Shown one piece after another: positions 55,001 through 64,000 of a stretch of 64,000 nt of DNA. The notes under the pieces were generated by a model, which saw only the letters and a list, made by a program, of their open reading frames with translations, had not been told where the DNA came from and ran no database searches. The number at the start of each line of letters is the position of its first letter. Positions within the stretch are counted from its first letter, which is position 1. The position numbers were made by a program, and so were the translations under genes. This DNA comes from Pseudomonadota bacterium (GTDB lineage: Bacteria; Pseudomonadota; Gammaproteobacteria; Steroidobacterales; MnTg04): assembly GCA_022560735.1 (NCBI GenBank), contig JADFSO010000012.1:1-64000 (forward strand). The letters are read 5' to 3'.

Positions 55001-55754
55001 TCAAGTCTCCTGTTTTTAGCCGGCCGGTCTGCGGGCAGACGACACAATAATGGTTTTTCTCCCGCGTTTGAACTGCGGATTGCCGAAACAGGAGTCCTTT
55101 CCAATCCAGAGATGAGCCTGAACGAGGTAGTTAGGCGAGCATGTTCATGCGTCGGTTGTTCGTACTTTGTTAATGGAACGGAATAATTGTACCTGAGCCT
55201 GGTTGAGATGTCGGGCGGCATCGCGTTCGAAACCTTGATCACCGAAGATCGTATAGGCACGCCCACGGAGCTTGCGGGTGGTGGGACCGGAGAGGGACGA
55301 TGCAGGGCGTCGATCTCAGCGAGTAGCAAGATATGGGGCGTGCTCGCGCTCCACGCCCTGCCCGCACCGGTGTGCTCTTGCAGACAGCCTGATGACACCA
55401 GGTAATCCGGTGCAGTTCCTGCGCCAACAATCTCCTTCGGCCTTTACCACCCTCACGCCCCAATGGGTCGCACTCCCTGGCGCGAACCTGAGCCACAAGG
55501 GCTGGTACGGCCCTTCTCACAGGCTAAAACCTCTCCTTCAAGACCGGGGAGACCGATGATTGACCCCCCGGCCAGTTCTTTGGTACATTTCTACCCTGGT
55601 AAAAACCCGGTAAAAAATTCCTGTTCTTCGCAATGCGGAGAATGTCGTCTCAGCCGAGCCGACGTCCGCTCGATTCCCCGCATTGGGTGAAAACCAGGAC
55701 TCAAGGTAAAGTATAAAGCTGCTGGAAAAGCAGTTCGAACGACGGGAGGCGGGT
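55001..55754. other. Intergenic region of about 750 bp
   Basis: No convincing gene was found on either strand. The open frames present lack ribosome sites and recognisable motifs. Near its right end CAATGCGGAGAAT (55631-55643) and ATTCCCCGCATTG (55673-55685) form a 13-bp inverted repeat with one mismatch, and an inner GTCG/CGAC pair. The right end should hold the promoter of the VWA gene. Confidence 0.5.
55631..55685. repeat. 13-bp inverted repeat upstream of the VWA gene
   Basis: CAATGCGGAGAAT and ATTCCCCGCATTG (12 of 13 paired) are separated by 29 nt. It could be an operator, a transcription end for the pnt side or an insertion remnant. It is 70 bp before the VWA ATG. Confidence 0.45.
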
Positions 55755-57428
55755 ATGGGGGGAAGGAAAATCAACCGGGCTTGGCTGTCCATTGCAGTCG
55801 CGGCCGTGATCGTTACCGGCGTTTGGCACCAGGCTTCGGCCGAATCGTCGAAAAGCGATCTCGTCTTCGTGCTCGACGGCTCGGGCTCGATGTGGGGTCG
55901 GGTCGCGGGGGAAATGAAAATCGTCGCGGCCAAGAAGGTCATGGTCGATCTTCTGCGCGACATCCCGGCCGGCGTAGAAGTCGGCCTCGTCGCCTATGGC
56001 CACCGCCGTCGGGGTGATTGCACGGACATCCAGACCATCGCGCCGATTGGCACCGATCCCGCCGCGATTTCGGTCGCGGTCAGCGGGATCACGCCACGCG
56101 GCAAAACGCCGATCACCGAGTCGCTGAAACAGGCGGCGGATCTGCTCTCTGGCAGGGACGCTCCGGCGACCGTGGTGCTGGTCAGCGACGGTATCGAATC
56201 CTGCCAGGGCGACCCGTGCGCGCTGGCCAGGACACTGGCAGCGCAGGACGCCAAACTGGTGATTCATACCGTGGGCCTCGGTGTCGGCAGCAAGGCGGCG
56301 GCCCAACTGCAATGCGTCGCCAAGGCGGCCGGTGGAAATTACTACCACGCCGCCGATACGGCTGCGCTGCGCAAGGCTTTGTTCGCGGTCCGCGATGCGG
56401 TCGCAAGGCAGGAAAAACCGCCCGCACCGCCGCCGGCGCCCGAAGTCAAGAAGACCGACTCCAAGATCCTCAAGATCCTCGGTCCCGGCACCATCGTGCT
56501 CAAGCCCGCGCCATGGGTGAAGATGCCCGCCTATTATTGGAAGATCCTCGATGCCGAAACCGGTGAGGTGAAGGGCCAGGCCAAGCAGACCCGGCTCCGC
56601 GCCGGACCCGGTGAATATCAGATCATGTGGCGCCAGACGCAGTACGATCACAACGATATCCCGTTGTCGGCGGTGGTCGATTTGCGGGCGGGAAAGACCG
56701 TCGACGTGCCGATCGACACCGGCCTGCAAATTACCGTGCCGAAGGGAATCGAGGCACCCTACTGGTGGTCCCTGACCCGTCCGGACGAGGAGAAAGCGTC
56801 GGTCGTGGTCAGCGGTAGGCTCGGACCCCAGGTCGTGCCGGCGGGACGCTACGAGCTGCACTGGCGCCAGGTCAAATACGATTCGCCGACGGTTGCGTTG
56901 GGCACGGTCGATATAGCGGCCGGCAAGCTGAACCAGCACCTGCTGGGCTCCGGGGTCCGGTTCACGATTGCGGACTGGGTTCCCGGCGCGCCTTATTACA
57001 TCGCGCTGCTGGATTCCGATGGCACGGCGCTGGGACGATGGTCATCCGACACCGCGCTCCAGCCGCAACTCGTGCGGCCCGGGACGTATCGGGCTTTCTA
57101 TCGCCAGAGCCAATACAGCCACAGCGACATCCCCTTGGGCGAAGTCGACGTGCCCGAACGCGGCTTCGCCGAGGTGAGCGTGAATTCTGGCGTCAGGTTC
57201 AAGCCGCAGGAAGGGATCAAACCGCCCTACCAGGCCATCTTCGTGTCGCTCGGCGGCGGCGAGGAATACGTGTGGGATGGTCGGGAATACGGGGAATGGG
57301 CGCCGGTTCCGCTGCCACCGGGGCGCTACCGGCTCGACTGGCAGGAGGAGAAATACGACAGCCAGCGCATGACGCTGGTCGACGAGTTCGAGATCGAGCC
57401 GGGAATGTTGGTGGAGTTCGAGATGTAA
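55755..57428 (+). CDS. Exported VWA-domain protein with four tandem beta-repeats
   Basis: 557 residues. A signal peptide or anchor (about 10-29, ending QASA) precedes a von Willebrand A domain with the MIDAS pattern D41-x-S43-x-S45, T in GKTP and D in VSDGIES. A Pro-rich linker (PPAPPPAPEVKK) follows, then four repeats of about 78 residues, each with the signature PGxYxxxWRQxxYDxxxxxLxxVD. Metal-dependent protein binding outside the cytoplasm is inferred. The downstream TPR-like gene begins 25 bp later, so the two form an operon. Function unknown. Confidence 0.82.
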   Translation: MGGRKINRAWLSIAVAAVIVTGVWHQASAESSKSDLVFVLDGSGSMWGRVAGEMKIVAAKKVMVDLLRDIPAGVEVGLVAYGHRRRGDCTDIQTIAPIGTDPAAISVAVSGITPRGKTPITESLKQAADLLSGRDAPATVVLVSDGIESCQGDPCALARTLAAQDAKLVIHTVGLGVGSKAAAQLQCVAKAAGGNYYHAADTAALRKALFAVRDAVARQEKPPAPPPAPEVKKTDSKILKILGPGTIVLKPAPWVKMPAYYWKILDAETGEVKGQAKQTRLRAGPGEYQIMWRQTQYDHNDIPLSAVVDLRAGKTVDVPIDTGLQITVPKGIEAPYWWSLTRPDEEKASVVVSGRLGPQVVPAGRYELHWRQVKYDSPTVALGTVDIAAGKLNQHLLGSGVRFTIADWVPGAPYYIALLDSDGTALGRWSSDTALQPQLVRPGTYRAFYRQSQYSHSDIPLGEVDVPERGFAEVSVNSGVRFKPQEGIKPPYQAIFVSLGGGEEYVWDGREYGEWAPVPLPPGRYRLDWQEEKYDSQRMTLVDEFEIEPGMLVEFEM

Positions 57429-57453
57429 CCAGAGCCGGAGCCCGGAGGTGGCG

Positions 57454-59733
57454 ATGAAACAGGCGGAACGATCAGGTGCGGCGCTGCTTTCGGCGGCCGT
57501 CGCCGTCACGTTTCTGATTATGGCTGTCGGAGCTGTCTGGGGCGGCTGGGTTGTGGGGGTGGCGCGGGCCGAAACCAGCGCCGGCGACACGAAGATCAAA
57601 GTCATCAAGATTCCGCGTCTCAACGCAGCTGGCGAGAAACCGCGCGAGGGTGTGGAGGCTCCGTCGGCGAAGACGACGGCGCCGGTGGTAGAGGATGGCG
57701 CAAATGGTCCGTCTTCCGCCAAAAGCCCGTTCGGCCCATTGATCAAGGTCCCGCCGCCGGCGCCAGCGGAAGCGTCGGACCGGGTCTTGGCGGAGCGCCT
57801 GGTTGAGGAACTCGAGTCTTCGGTATCCGTCATCGTGCGGGCCCGCGCGCAACAGTATTTGACCGGCCGCGAGGATGGCACGACGATCGCCAAAGCCTGG
57901 AGCGATTACGCCGTGGCCATGCACCTCCTCGGCGCGCGGAATACGGCCGCATGGGCGGGTCTGCGCGCCATGCTCGCCGAATGGCGGAACGACTACATCA
58001 CCAATAGCGGGGTGTACCTCATTCAGCTTGGCCGCGCTTCCGAAGGCGTGAATTTTCTGAAACTCGCCCAGCGGCGCGGCCATCGCTCGCCCTATCTCCA
58101 GGAAGCCTTGGCCAGCGGCTACGATCGTCTCGGCAACGCCACCGCCGCCAAGCAGCATATCGATCGGGCCGCCCAAATGGCTCCCGACGATACGGCGATC
58201 GCCGTCGAGGCGTCGGTTCTGAATACCGGCGCGCCGCCACCGAAATCCGGCGAACGCAAGCAGACGGAGCTGGAGCGGGCATTCGGCGAATACGAAGAGC
58301 ACGTAAATTTCGTCATCGAATCGATGCAAGCGCTGGCCCGGGATTTGGACGCGATGGAGAATGCCGCCGGCTTCGGAGCCAACGTGTTTCGGGCGGACTA
58401 TCTCGATGGGACAACACAAGGACTGCGCTATGGTATCGAGACGGCGCGGGTCCATCTCGGCCAGGCGAACTCCTCGCCCGCTATCTACAACCTGACGCTG
58501 CTCGGCTTAGTCGCCAGCTATACGGGGGCGTCGCTCCGACTCCTGGAAAGCCACGACGAGCTCGGCGCGGAATGGGCTTTTTGGGCCGACGTGTTGGGCA
58601 TGGACGAACGCTTTTACGTCCGGACGCTGTTCAAGCATCTGAAACGCATGAAAGAGTTCCAGCATTCCGATCCCGACCTGTACCCTGACTTCGGCGATCT
58701 GTATATATCATCCGCGTGGGATGGGCTTTTGTTCATGTTGCTGACGTCGGATTGGATCGACTATCAGGAGGAAAAATGCCGGCTCGACACAGGAAAGCCG
58801 GACTGCTCCGGCCCTTCACGGACGCCAACACCGTGTGTCGCGTTGGCTGAGTTGCTGAAGGCCTATGAAGCCGGCACGGCACGCAAATTCGAGGTCATGG
58901 GCGCGGACTATCAGTTCGCGGCTCGTCGCCTGCTCGTGTGGAAGAAGCTGGTGGTCCTGGACGCACAGGACTACGCACGGAGGTGGCTCAAGCGGCTGCG
59001 GCGGCATGACGGAGATGACACTATGCTGACCCTGGAACAGCGCAGCCTGCGGAATCTTCGCCTGACTTATCGGCAATTGATGCCCTTTCAGCCCGAATTT
59101 TTTCTCGAAAAGCAGGCCGGCAGATTCGCGCTGGAACGCGATGGGTTGGCGGGCGATTTTTCGTACGAGTGGGAGTCCTTGCGCGAATGCCAGGCTTCGA
59201 CGCAGAGGCGGTTGAGCGATCTTTCGATAGAGGAACTGGAAAAGTTGCTCCGTGAAATCGAGGAGCTGATGAAGCAGGACATCACGGCAGAAGCGAAGTT
59301 CAACCCCGAGTGCAACGCGTCGTTCGGCCCGTTCAGCGTTTCCTTCGACGCATCGGGTAAAGGCAAGGCGAAGGCCTTGTTTATGTCGGTCGACGAGAGC
59401 GGCAAATTTATCCGGGAATTGGGCGGGATCGGTGTCGATACGGATAGATCGGGGGTCACCGGGGTTACTGTCGAGATCGGCCACAAAATCAGCGGTGGCG
59501 AGGGGTTGGTCGGCAGCGTCGAGATCAAGGTCGCGGGGGAATGGAACCCGCGGACAGGCGAGTGGGACGCTGTGGCCGAAATCGGTGGCAAGCTCGGCAT
59601 CGGCATCGCCGTCCCCGCGGTCGGCGAGATCGCCTGTTATCCGGGTAGCGGCAAGGTTACCCTGCAGGCCCGGAGCTTCCTTCGGCACGAGGTCGCGCAG
59701 CGGCGAATCATCGAAGCCATGCAGCGACGATAA
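57454..59733 (+). CDS. Large exported TPR-like protein, partner of the VWA protein
   Basis: 759 residues from the ATG at 57454, chosen because GGAGG precedes it by 5 nt. A membrane helix or signal peptide (about 10-37) is followed by a Pro/Ala-rich linker (about 60-100). TPR-like helices follow (GVYLIQLGRASEGVNFLKLAQRRGH, LASGYDRLGNATAAKQHIDRA, in parts), then a long helical middle. The C-terminal 130 residues are Gly/Val-rich and probably beta-stranded (KISGGEGLVGSVEIKVAGEWNP). No known family was recognised. Function unknown. Confidence 0.78.
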   Translation: MKQAERSGAALLSAAVAVTFLIMAVGAVWGGWVVGVARAETSAGDTKIKVIKIPRLNAAGEKPREGVEAPSAKTTAPVVEDGANGPSSAKSPFGPLIKVPPPAPAEASDRVLAERLVEELESSVSVIVRARAQQYLTGREDGTTIAKAWSDYAVAMHLLGARNTAAWAGLRAMLAEWRNDYITNSGVYLIQLGRASEGVNFLKLAQRRGHRSPYLQEALASGYDRLGNATAAKQHIDRAAQMAPDDTAIAVEASVLNTGAPPPKSGERKQTELERAFGEYEEHVNFVIESMQALARDLDAMENAAGFGANVFRADYLDGTTQGLRYGIETARVHLGQANSSPAIYNLTLLGLVASYTGASLRLLESHDELGAEWAFWADVLGMDERFYVRTLFKHLKRMKEFQHSDPDLYPDFGDLYISSAWDGLLFMLLTSDWIDYQEEKCRLDTGKPDCSGPSRTPTPCVALAELLKAYEAGTARKFEVMGADYQFAARRLLVWKKLVVLDAQDYARRWLKRLRRHDGDDTMLTLEQRSLRNLRLTYRQLMPFQPEFFLEKQAGRFALERDGLAGDFSYEWESLRECQASTQRRLSDLSIEELEKLLREIEELMKQDITAEAKFNPECNASFGPFSVSFDASGKGKAKALFMSVDESGKFIRELGGIGVDTDRSGVTGVTVEIGHKISGGEGLVGSVEIKVAGEWNPRTGEWDAVAEIGGKLGIGIAVPAVGEIACYPGSGKVTLQARSFLRHEVAQRRIIEAMQRR

Positions 59734-59991
59734 CCGACCAGGCCCCAAGGATCTTCGCGGCGCCTCCGCAAAAGGGACTGCGAAGCAGCAGAACGAGCGT
59801 TGCCTGAAAGAAAACTACCCGGACTTCAATACAACAAAAGTCCAAGAAATTGCGCTGGCGGTGACCCCGGACTAGCTGCCCGGTCGACCAGCCAAAACCA
59901 GGCGAATGACCCGTTGGAAAAGGCTACGGGTTTTAATTTGCCGCCGGTTTCGGCAAGATGTGGTGGCAACAGATCATCGGGGTCCGCGTAA

Positions 59992-60624
59992 ATGGCTGTA
60001 TCGCTACGCCAACAAGTCCTGCGCACCGATGTTTCCGGCATGCCGCTCGAGTGGGTGGACTACCGGGACGCAGTGCGTCTTTATCACTGCGGGCGTGTTT
60101 CATACGCCTGCGGCAGCCTCCTTTACACTTTGCATGGCGGTTATTGCGCGCAAACCGGAAGACGCAGCCTGATCGATGTCAACTCGATCATCGCCACCCT
60201 GGGCAATACCCATATCATGGGGAAAGTGCGCGACCACTATGTGCCGCCGTTGTCCAACCATGCGCTGTTTCGACGCGATGCCGGGCTGTGCCTGTATTGC
60301 GGCAAGCGATTCAGTGACGGGGATTTGTCGCGCGATCACGTTACGCCGTTGTGCCAGGGCGGCACGGACTCCTGGAACAATGTGGTGACCGCTTGTCGCC
60401 GGTGCAACAATCACAAGGCCGACATGACGCCGGAGCAGGCAAGGATGCAGTTGCTGGCGATTCCCTTTATCCCGAACTACGCGGAGTACATCTACCTGAA
60501 AGGCCGCCTGGTGATGGCCGATCAAATGGAATACCTGCTGGCCCACTTCCCGCGCAGCAGCCCGCTGCATGCGCGGCTAAAGGGTCACCTGGCGGAAAAC
60601 GAACTCGCGGGCGCCTGGGCCTGA
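59992..60624 (+). CDS. HNH endonuclease family protein
   Basis: 210 residues. The HNH core has CLYCGKRF, SRDHVTPLCQGG, NNVVTACRRCNNHKAD (His and Asn active residues, two CxxC zinc pairs). A basic N-terminal part precedes it. These stand-alone HNH proteins are widespread and their substrate is unknown. The next gene begins 3 bp after its stop. Confidence 0.88.
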   Translation: MAVSLRQQVLRTDVSGMPLEWVDYRDAVRLYHCGRVSYACGSLLYTLHGGYCAQTGRRSLIDVNSIIATLGNTHIMGKVRDHYVPPLSNHALFRRDAGLCLYCGKRFSDGDLSRDHVTPLCQGGTDSWNNVVTACRRCNNHKADMTPEQARMQLLAIPFIPNYAEYIYLKGRLVMADQMEYLLAHFPRSSPLHARLKGHLAENELAGAWA

Positions 60625-60627
60625 GCT

Positions 60628-61584
60628 GTGCCAGCCGGGTCTGCGTCTGCGAGCACGACCACCGCTCGTCCACCCCTGCACCTGGTAGACGCCAGTATCT
60701 ATATTTTTCGTGCGTGGTATTCGGTGTCACCGGAGAGCATGACCGATGGCAATGGCCAGCCGGTCAACGCGGTCTTCGGTTTTTCGAGGTTTCTCGGCGA
60801 ACTTTTGCAACTGGAAAAACCGGCTCATATCGGTATCGCCTTTGACGAGAGCCTCAGCAATTCGTTTCGCAACGAGATCTACCCGGAATACAAGGCCAAC
60901 CGGGAGCCGGCCCCGGAGGAGCTCAAAAACCAGTTTTCCCGGTGCAAGGCGGTTGCCCGGGCGATGGGGCTGCCGGTTTTTTCCAGCAATCGTTACGAGG
61001 CCGACGATATCATTGGCAGTCTTGCCGCCTGGTGGCGGGAACGTGACGGCCGCTCGATTTTCGTTACCCGGGACAAGGACCTGGCCCAATTGTTGCGGCC
61101 GGGCGATGAGTATTGGGATTTTGCCGGCCGCAGGCGACTGCAATACGAGGGCATCAAGGAATATTACGGCGTGCACCCGGAACAAATCGCCGACTTCCTC
61201 GCGCTGACTGGCGACAGCGTGGACAACATCCGCGGCGTCCCCGGCGTTGGCGCAAAAACCGCGGAAAAGCTGTTGGGCAGATTTGCCGACCTCGAGGCGC
61301 TGTATGCGGATCTCGACCAGGTGCAGGGCCTTGCGATCAGGGGCGCGGCGCGGATCGTCAAAGCGCTGGACGAAAACCGCGACGTTGCGTTTTTCGCCCG
61401 GCGACTGACCCGGATCGCCTGCGATATGGACCTGGCGCTCGATGATGACAGCCTGCGGCGGCTGGCGCCCGATACGGATGCCCTGGATGCGATCTATGCA
61501 GAAGCCGGTTTTGGCAAGACGCTGTCGAGCCAGGCGCGCAGGCTGGCAGACCAGTTCCCCGCCGCCGCGGCAAAACAACCCTGA
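60628..61584 (+). CDS. 5'-3' exonuclease (Pol I N-terminal/ExoIX-like)
   Basis: 318 residues, GTG start. HLVDASIYIFRAWY, ADDIIGSLAAW, TRDKDLAQLL and GDSVDNIRGVPGVGAKTAEKLL (helix-hairpin-helix) are the metal-binding and DNA-binding motifs of the FEN-like exonuclease. No polymerase domain follows, so it is like stand-alone ExoIX/Xni. Confidence 0.92.
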   Translation: MPAGSASASTTTARPPLHLVDASIYIFRAWYSVSPESMTDGNGQPVNAVFGFSRFLGELLQLEKPAHIGIAFDESLSNSFRNEIYPEYKANREPAPEELKNQFSRCKAVARAMGLPVFSSNRYEADDIIGSLAAWWRERDGRSIFVTRDKDLAQLLRPGDEYWDFAGRRRLQYEGIKEYYGVHPEQIADFLALTGDSVDNIRGVPGVGAKTAEKLLGRFADLEALYADLDQVQGLAIRGAARIVKALDENRDVAFFARRLTRIACDMDLALDDDSLRRLAPDTDALDAIYAEAGFGKTLSSQARRLADQFPAAAAKQP

Positions 61585-61599
61585 GTCCGCCAGGCCAAG

Positions 61600-62487
61600 A
61601 TGGCGCAAGATCATGGCAGCTTATTTGACCTGATCCGCTCTGCAACCGGTATCGGCATTGCTGAAAACACAGGTCTGCAAGCCGTCACCGGCGGCGACAT
61701 TCATGCCAGCTATCGCCTCGAGACCGATCGCGGTCCGCTTTTTCTGAAACTGAACGATGCCCGGTCGCTGCCGATGTTCGCGGCGGAAGCCGATGGGCTG
61801 GCGGCGATCAGGCAAACCGAAACCATCCGGGTGCCCGAGGTCATTGCTTTTGCCGGCGACGATCGGCTCAGTTTCCTGCTGCTCGAATGGCTGGACATGT
61901 CGAGCGGCGGGTCGCGCGAGGATGGCGAACTCGGTCGTTGCCTGGCGCGGCTTCACCGTTGCCAGGGACGCACCCATGGCTGGTCCGCGGACAACTTCAT
62001 CGGCAGCACGCCGCAGATCAATACGCCGAACGACGACTGGACCGATTTTTATCGGCAGTGCCGTTTGCGGCCGCAGCTTGAAATGGCGGCTGCAAACGGT
62101 TTTGCCGGTCCGCTGCAGGAACTGGGCGATCGGCTGTGCGAGCGGCTGGATCACTTGCTCGATGCGCATCGACCGTCCCCGTCGCTGCTGCATGGGGACC
62201 TGTGGGGAGGAAACCACGCGGTGCTGGCCGACCGGCGGCCGGTGATTTTCGATCCGGCCGTTTATCATGGCGATCGCGAGACCGATCTGGCGATGAGCCG
62301 CCTGTTTGGCGGTTTCGGCGAGGCTTTTTATTCAGCCTATGAAGAGGAATGGCCCTTGCCGGAGGGGACCGGCGCCAGGTGCCGCCTGTACCAGCTCTAC
62401 CACTTGCTCAATCACCTGAACCTGTTTGGCGCTTCCTACCTGGAGCGGGTGAAGGCCATGATCAGGGGCCTGCTCGAGACGGCCTGA
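61600..62487 (+). CDS. Fructosamine kinase-family protein
   Basis: 295 residues. GDIHASYRLETDRGPLFLKLND with the ATP-binding Lys, LLLEWLDM, LLHGDLWGGNHAVL (catalytic HGDLWxGN) and FDPAVYHGDRETDLAM mark the fructosamine-3-kinase family. Bacterial members phosphorylate fructosamines or related glycated amines during protein repair. It starts 15 bp after the exonuclease. Confidence 0.92.
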   Translation: MAQDHGSLFDLIRSATGIGIAENTGLQAVTGGDIHASYRLETDRGPLFLKLNDARSLPMFAAEADGLAAIRQTETIRVPEVIAFAGDDRLSFLLLEWLDMSSGGSREDGELGRCLARLHRCQGRTHGWSADNFIGSTPQINTPNDDWTDFYRQCRLRPQLEMAAANGFAGPLQELGDRLCERLDHLLDAHRPSPSLLHGDLWGGNHAVLADRRPVIFDPAVYHGDRETDLAMSRLFGGFGEAFYSAYEEEWPLPEGTGARCRLYQLYHLLNHLNLFGASYLERVKAMIRGLLETA

Positions 62488-62563
62488 TTCGGGTATCCGG
62501 CCGGCCGACTGGCCTGCCGGATAGCGCAACGGTATGCTGCAAAAAAACCGGCAGGAGTCAGGC

Positions 62564-64000
62564 ATGGCAGATCAGGATATCCAGTCCATTCTTCGCGAGG
62601 ATCGGGAGTTTCCGCCTGCGGATTCATTCGTCGGCAAAGCGCGAATCGATGCGCAGCGCTACCAGGAATTATGCGCTCAGGCCGAGAAAGACCCGCAGGA
62701 ATTCTGGGCGAACCTGGCGCGGGAACACCTGCACTGGCACAAGCCGTTCAAGGTTGTCCTCGACGAAAGCGATGCGCCGAACTATCGCTGGTTCAGTGAC
62801 GGCGAGCTCAACGTTTCTTACAACTGCCTGGATGTCCACCTGGCCGAACGCGGCGACAAAACTGCGATTATTTTCGAAGGCGAACCGGGTGACGTCCGGC
62901 GGCTCAGTTATCGCGATCTGCACGCCGAGGTCTGCAGATTTTCCAATGGGCTCAAGGCGCTGGGTATAGTCGCTGGCGACCGGGTCGTCATATACATGCC
63001 GATGGTCCCGGAAGCGGTCGTTGCGATGCAGGCCTGTGCACGCATCGGCGCCATTCATTCAGTCGTGTTCGGCGGTTTTTCGGCCAACTCACTGCGCGAT
63101 CGCATAGAAGACGCCGGTGCGCGCCTGGTCATCACCGCGGATGGCGGCCATCGCGGCGGCAAGGTAGTACCTCTCAAACAGGCCACCGACGAGGCGCTGG
63201 CAAGCGGTTGCGAGACCATCGAAAAAGTCATCGTCCTGCGCCGCAGCGGCGAGGACATCCCGATGAAAGATGGCCGCGACATCTGGTGGCACCAGGCGAT
63301 TTCCGGGCAAAGCGATCGATGCGAACCGGCATGGCTCAACGCCGAGCATCCGCTATTCCTGTTGTATACATCGGGGTCGACCGGCAAGCCCAAAGGTATT
63401 CAGCACGCCTGCGGCGGCTACCTGCTAAACGCCAAACTGACCAACCTGTGGGTATTCGATCTGCAGGACAACGACGTGTTCTGGTGCACGGCCGATGTCG
63501 GCTGGGTGACCGGCCATACCTACGTGGCCTATGGTCCGCTGGCTGCCGGTGCGACGATCGTCATGTACGAGGGCGCGCCGACGGTTCCCGATAGCGGCCG
63601 TTTCTGGAAAATCTGCCAGGACCACCAGGTCACGGTTTTTTACACCGCGCCGACGGCGATACGCGCCTTGATGAAATTCGGCGACGAGGTGCCCGCCGCA
63701 TACGACTTGTCCCGTATCCGGTTGCTGGGGACGGTGGGGGAGCCGATCAACCCGGAGGCCTGGATGTGGTATCGCCGGGTAATCGGCAACGAGAACTGTC
63801 CGATCGTCGATACCTGGTGGCAGACTGAGACCGGCGCGATCATGATTACCCCGTTGCCCGGCGTGACCGCGACCAAACCCGGTTCATGCACGCATCCGTT
63901 GCCCGGCATTTTCGCCGATATCGTCGACCAGGACGGCAACACCGTGAGCGACCCGGACAAGGGCGGTTTCCTGGTGATTCGCAAACCCTGGCCGGGGATG
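62564..64000 (+). CDS. acs: Acetyl-CoA synthetase, 3' end beyond the window
   Basis: 479 codons are visible with no stop, of a family about 650 long. [16 protein letters not shown] near the start, the AMP-binding [27 protein letters not shown] and [12 protein letters not shown] are diagnostic. CAGGAG precedes the ATG. It activates acetate to acetyl-CoA. The 3' part with the acetylated Lys motif lies outside. Confidence 0.95.
   Translation, partial: MADQDIQSILREDREFPPADSFVGKARIDAQRYQELCAQAEKDPQEFWANLAREHLHWHKPFKVVLDESDAPNYRWFSDGELNVSYNCLDVHLAERGDKTAIIFEGEPGDVRRLSYRDLHAEVCRFSNGLKALGIVAGDRVVIYMPMVPEAVVAMQACARIGAIHSVVFGGFSANSLRDRIEDAGARLVITADGGHRGGKVVPLKQATDEALASGCETIEKVIVLRRSGEDIPMKDGRDIWWHQAISGQSDRCEPAWLNAEHPLFLLYTSGSTGKPKGIQHACGGYLLNAKLTNLWVFDLQDNDVFWCTADVGWVTGHTYVAYGPLAAGATIVMYEGAPTVPDSGRFWKICQDHQVTVFYTAPTAIRALMKFGDEVPAAYDLSRIRLLGTVGEPINPEAWMWYRRVIGNENCPIVDTWWQTETGAIMITPLPGVTATKPGSCTHPLPGIFADIVDQDGNTVSDPDKGGFLVIRKPWPGM

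Noticed and set aside
55272-55559. A 95-codon plus-strand frame and antisense partners in the 750-bp gap
   Set aside because: No start signal, Arg/Pro-rich composition without motifs, and both strands open to the same extent. No evidence of coding.
55701-56939. A 412-codon minus-strand frame
   Set aside because: Antisense to the VWA gene. No signal peptide or motif was found in it, whereas the plus frame has a MIDAS motif and repeats.

Overview
The window looks like a chromosomal segment of a GC-rich gammaproteobacterium. The gene order topA-smg-dprA-LysM-def-fmt-rsmB-DUF4390-ntrY-ntrX, the priA-argS-SPOR cluster, the tsaC-hemF pair and a DUF3106-linked sigma operon are all typical of Gammaproteobacteria, perhaps near the Xanthomonadales/Woeseiales lineages. 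The genus cannot be named from the sequence. No rRNA, tRNA or CRISPR array was seen.

Layout. Positions 1-2200 are AT-rich and hold small unrelated genes separated by attC-like sites with GTTRRRY cores: an integron cassette array with no integrase in view. The cassettes carry a MORN-repeat protein (frameshifted), a RelE/HigB-HigA toxin-antitoxin pair, an ACT-domain protein and, after the last recognisable site, a TfoX-N protein. From 2.7 to 8.8 kb come small accessory and housekeeping genes (DUF6265, cupin, NnrU, mtgA, M15 peptidase, HD hydrolase, xthA). From 8.8 to 17.7 kb lie prlC, a GIDE/EF-hand protein with lemA, gor, aroE, pit with its DUF47 partner, and hemB. At 17.9-19.8 kb an ECF sigma factor and a zinc-type anti-sigma protein precede an HvfA-like EGKCG-repeat precursor peptide of the MNIO-modified metallophore class, with no modifying enzymes nearby. 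From 19.9 to 26 kb are tag, an M20 peptidase, a Ca/Na exchanger, a Sel1 protein, an AhpD-like protein, a VOC protein and hemF. From 26 to 39.3 kb runs the conserved information-processing block, ending in NtrY-NtrX, where NtrX has a degenerate sigma54 domain.

From 39.4 to 47 kb come a REP-like palindrome, CapA, SPOR, argS, priA and a sigma/DUF3106 operon. From 47 to 50 kb there is a winged-helix regulator with a membrane partner and two orphan genes. At 50.1-55 kb a peroxiredoxin-glutaredoxin fusion and divergent oxyR are inserted next to pntA-pntAB-pntB. A decayed copy of the pntB 3' end on the far side of the oxidative-stress pair shows that a rearrangement took place here. From 55.8 to 59.7 kb a pair of exported proteins of unknown function (a VWA protein with four tandem beta-repeats and a large TPR-like partner) is the best candidate for an undescribed system. 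The window ends with an HNH nuclease, a 5'-3' exonuclease, a fructosamine-kinase-like protein and a truncated acs.

How it fits together: most genes are core metabolism and cell-envelope functions. The interesting layer is accessory: the cassette array, the orphan RiPP precursor beside its own-looking sigma/anti-sigma pair, the duplicated pntB end around the OxyR module, and the VWA/TPR pair.
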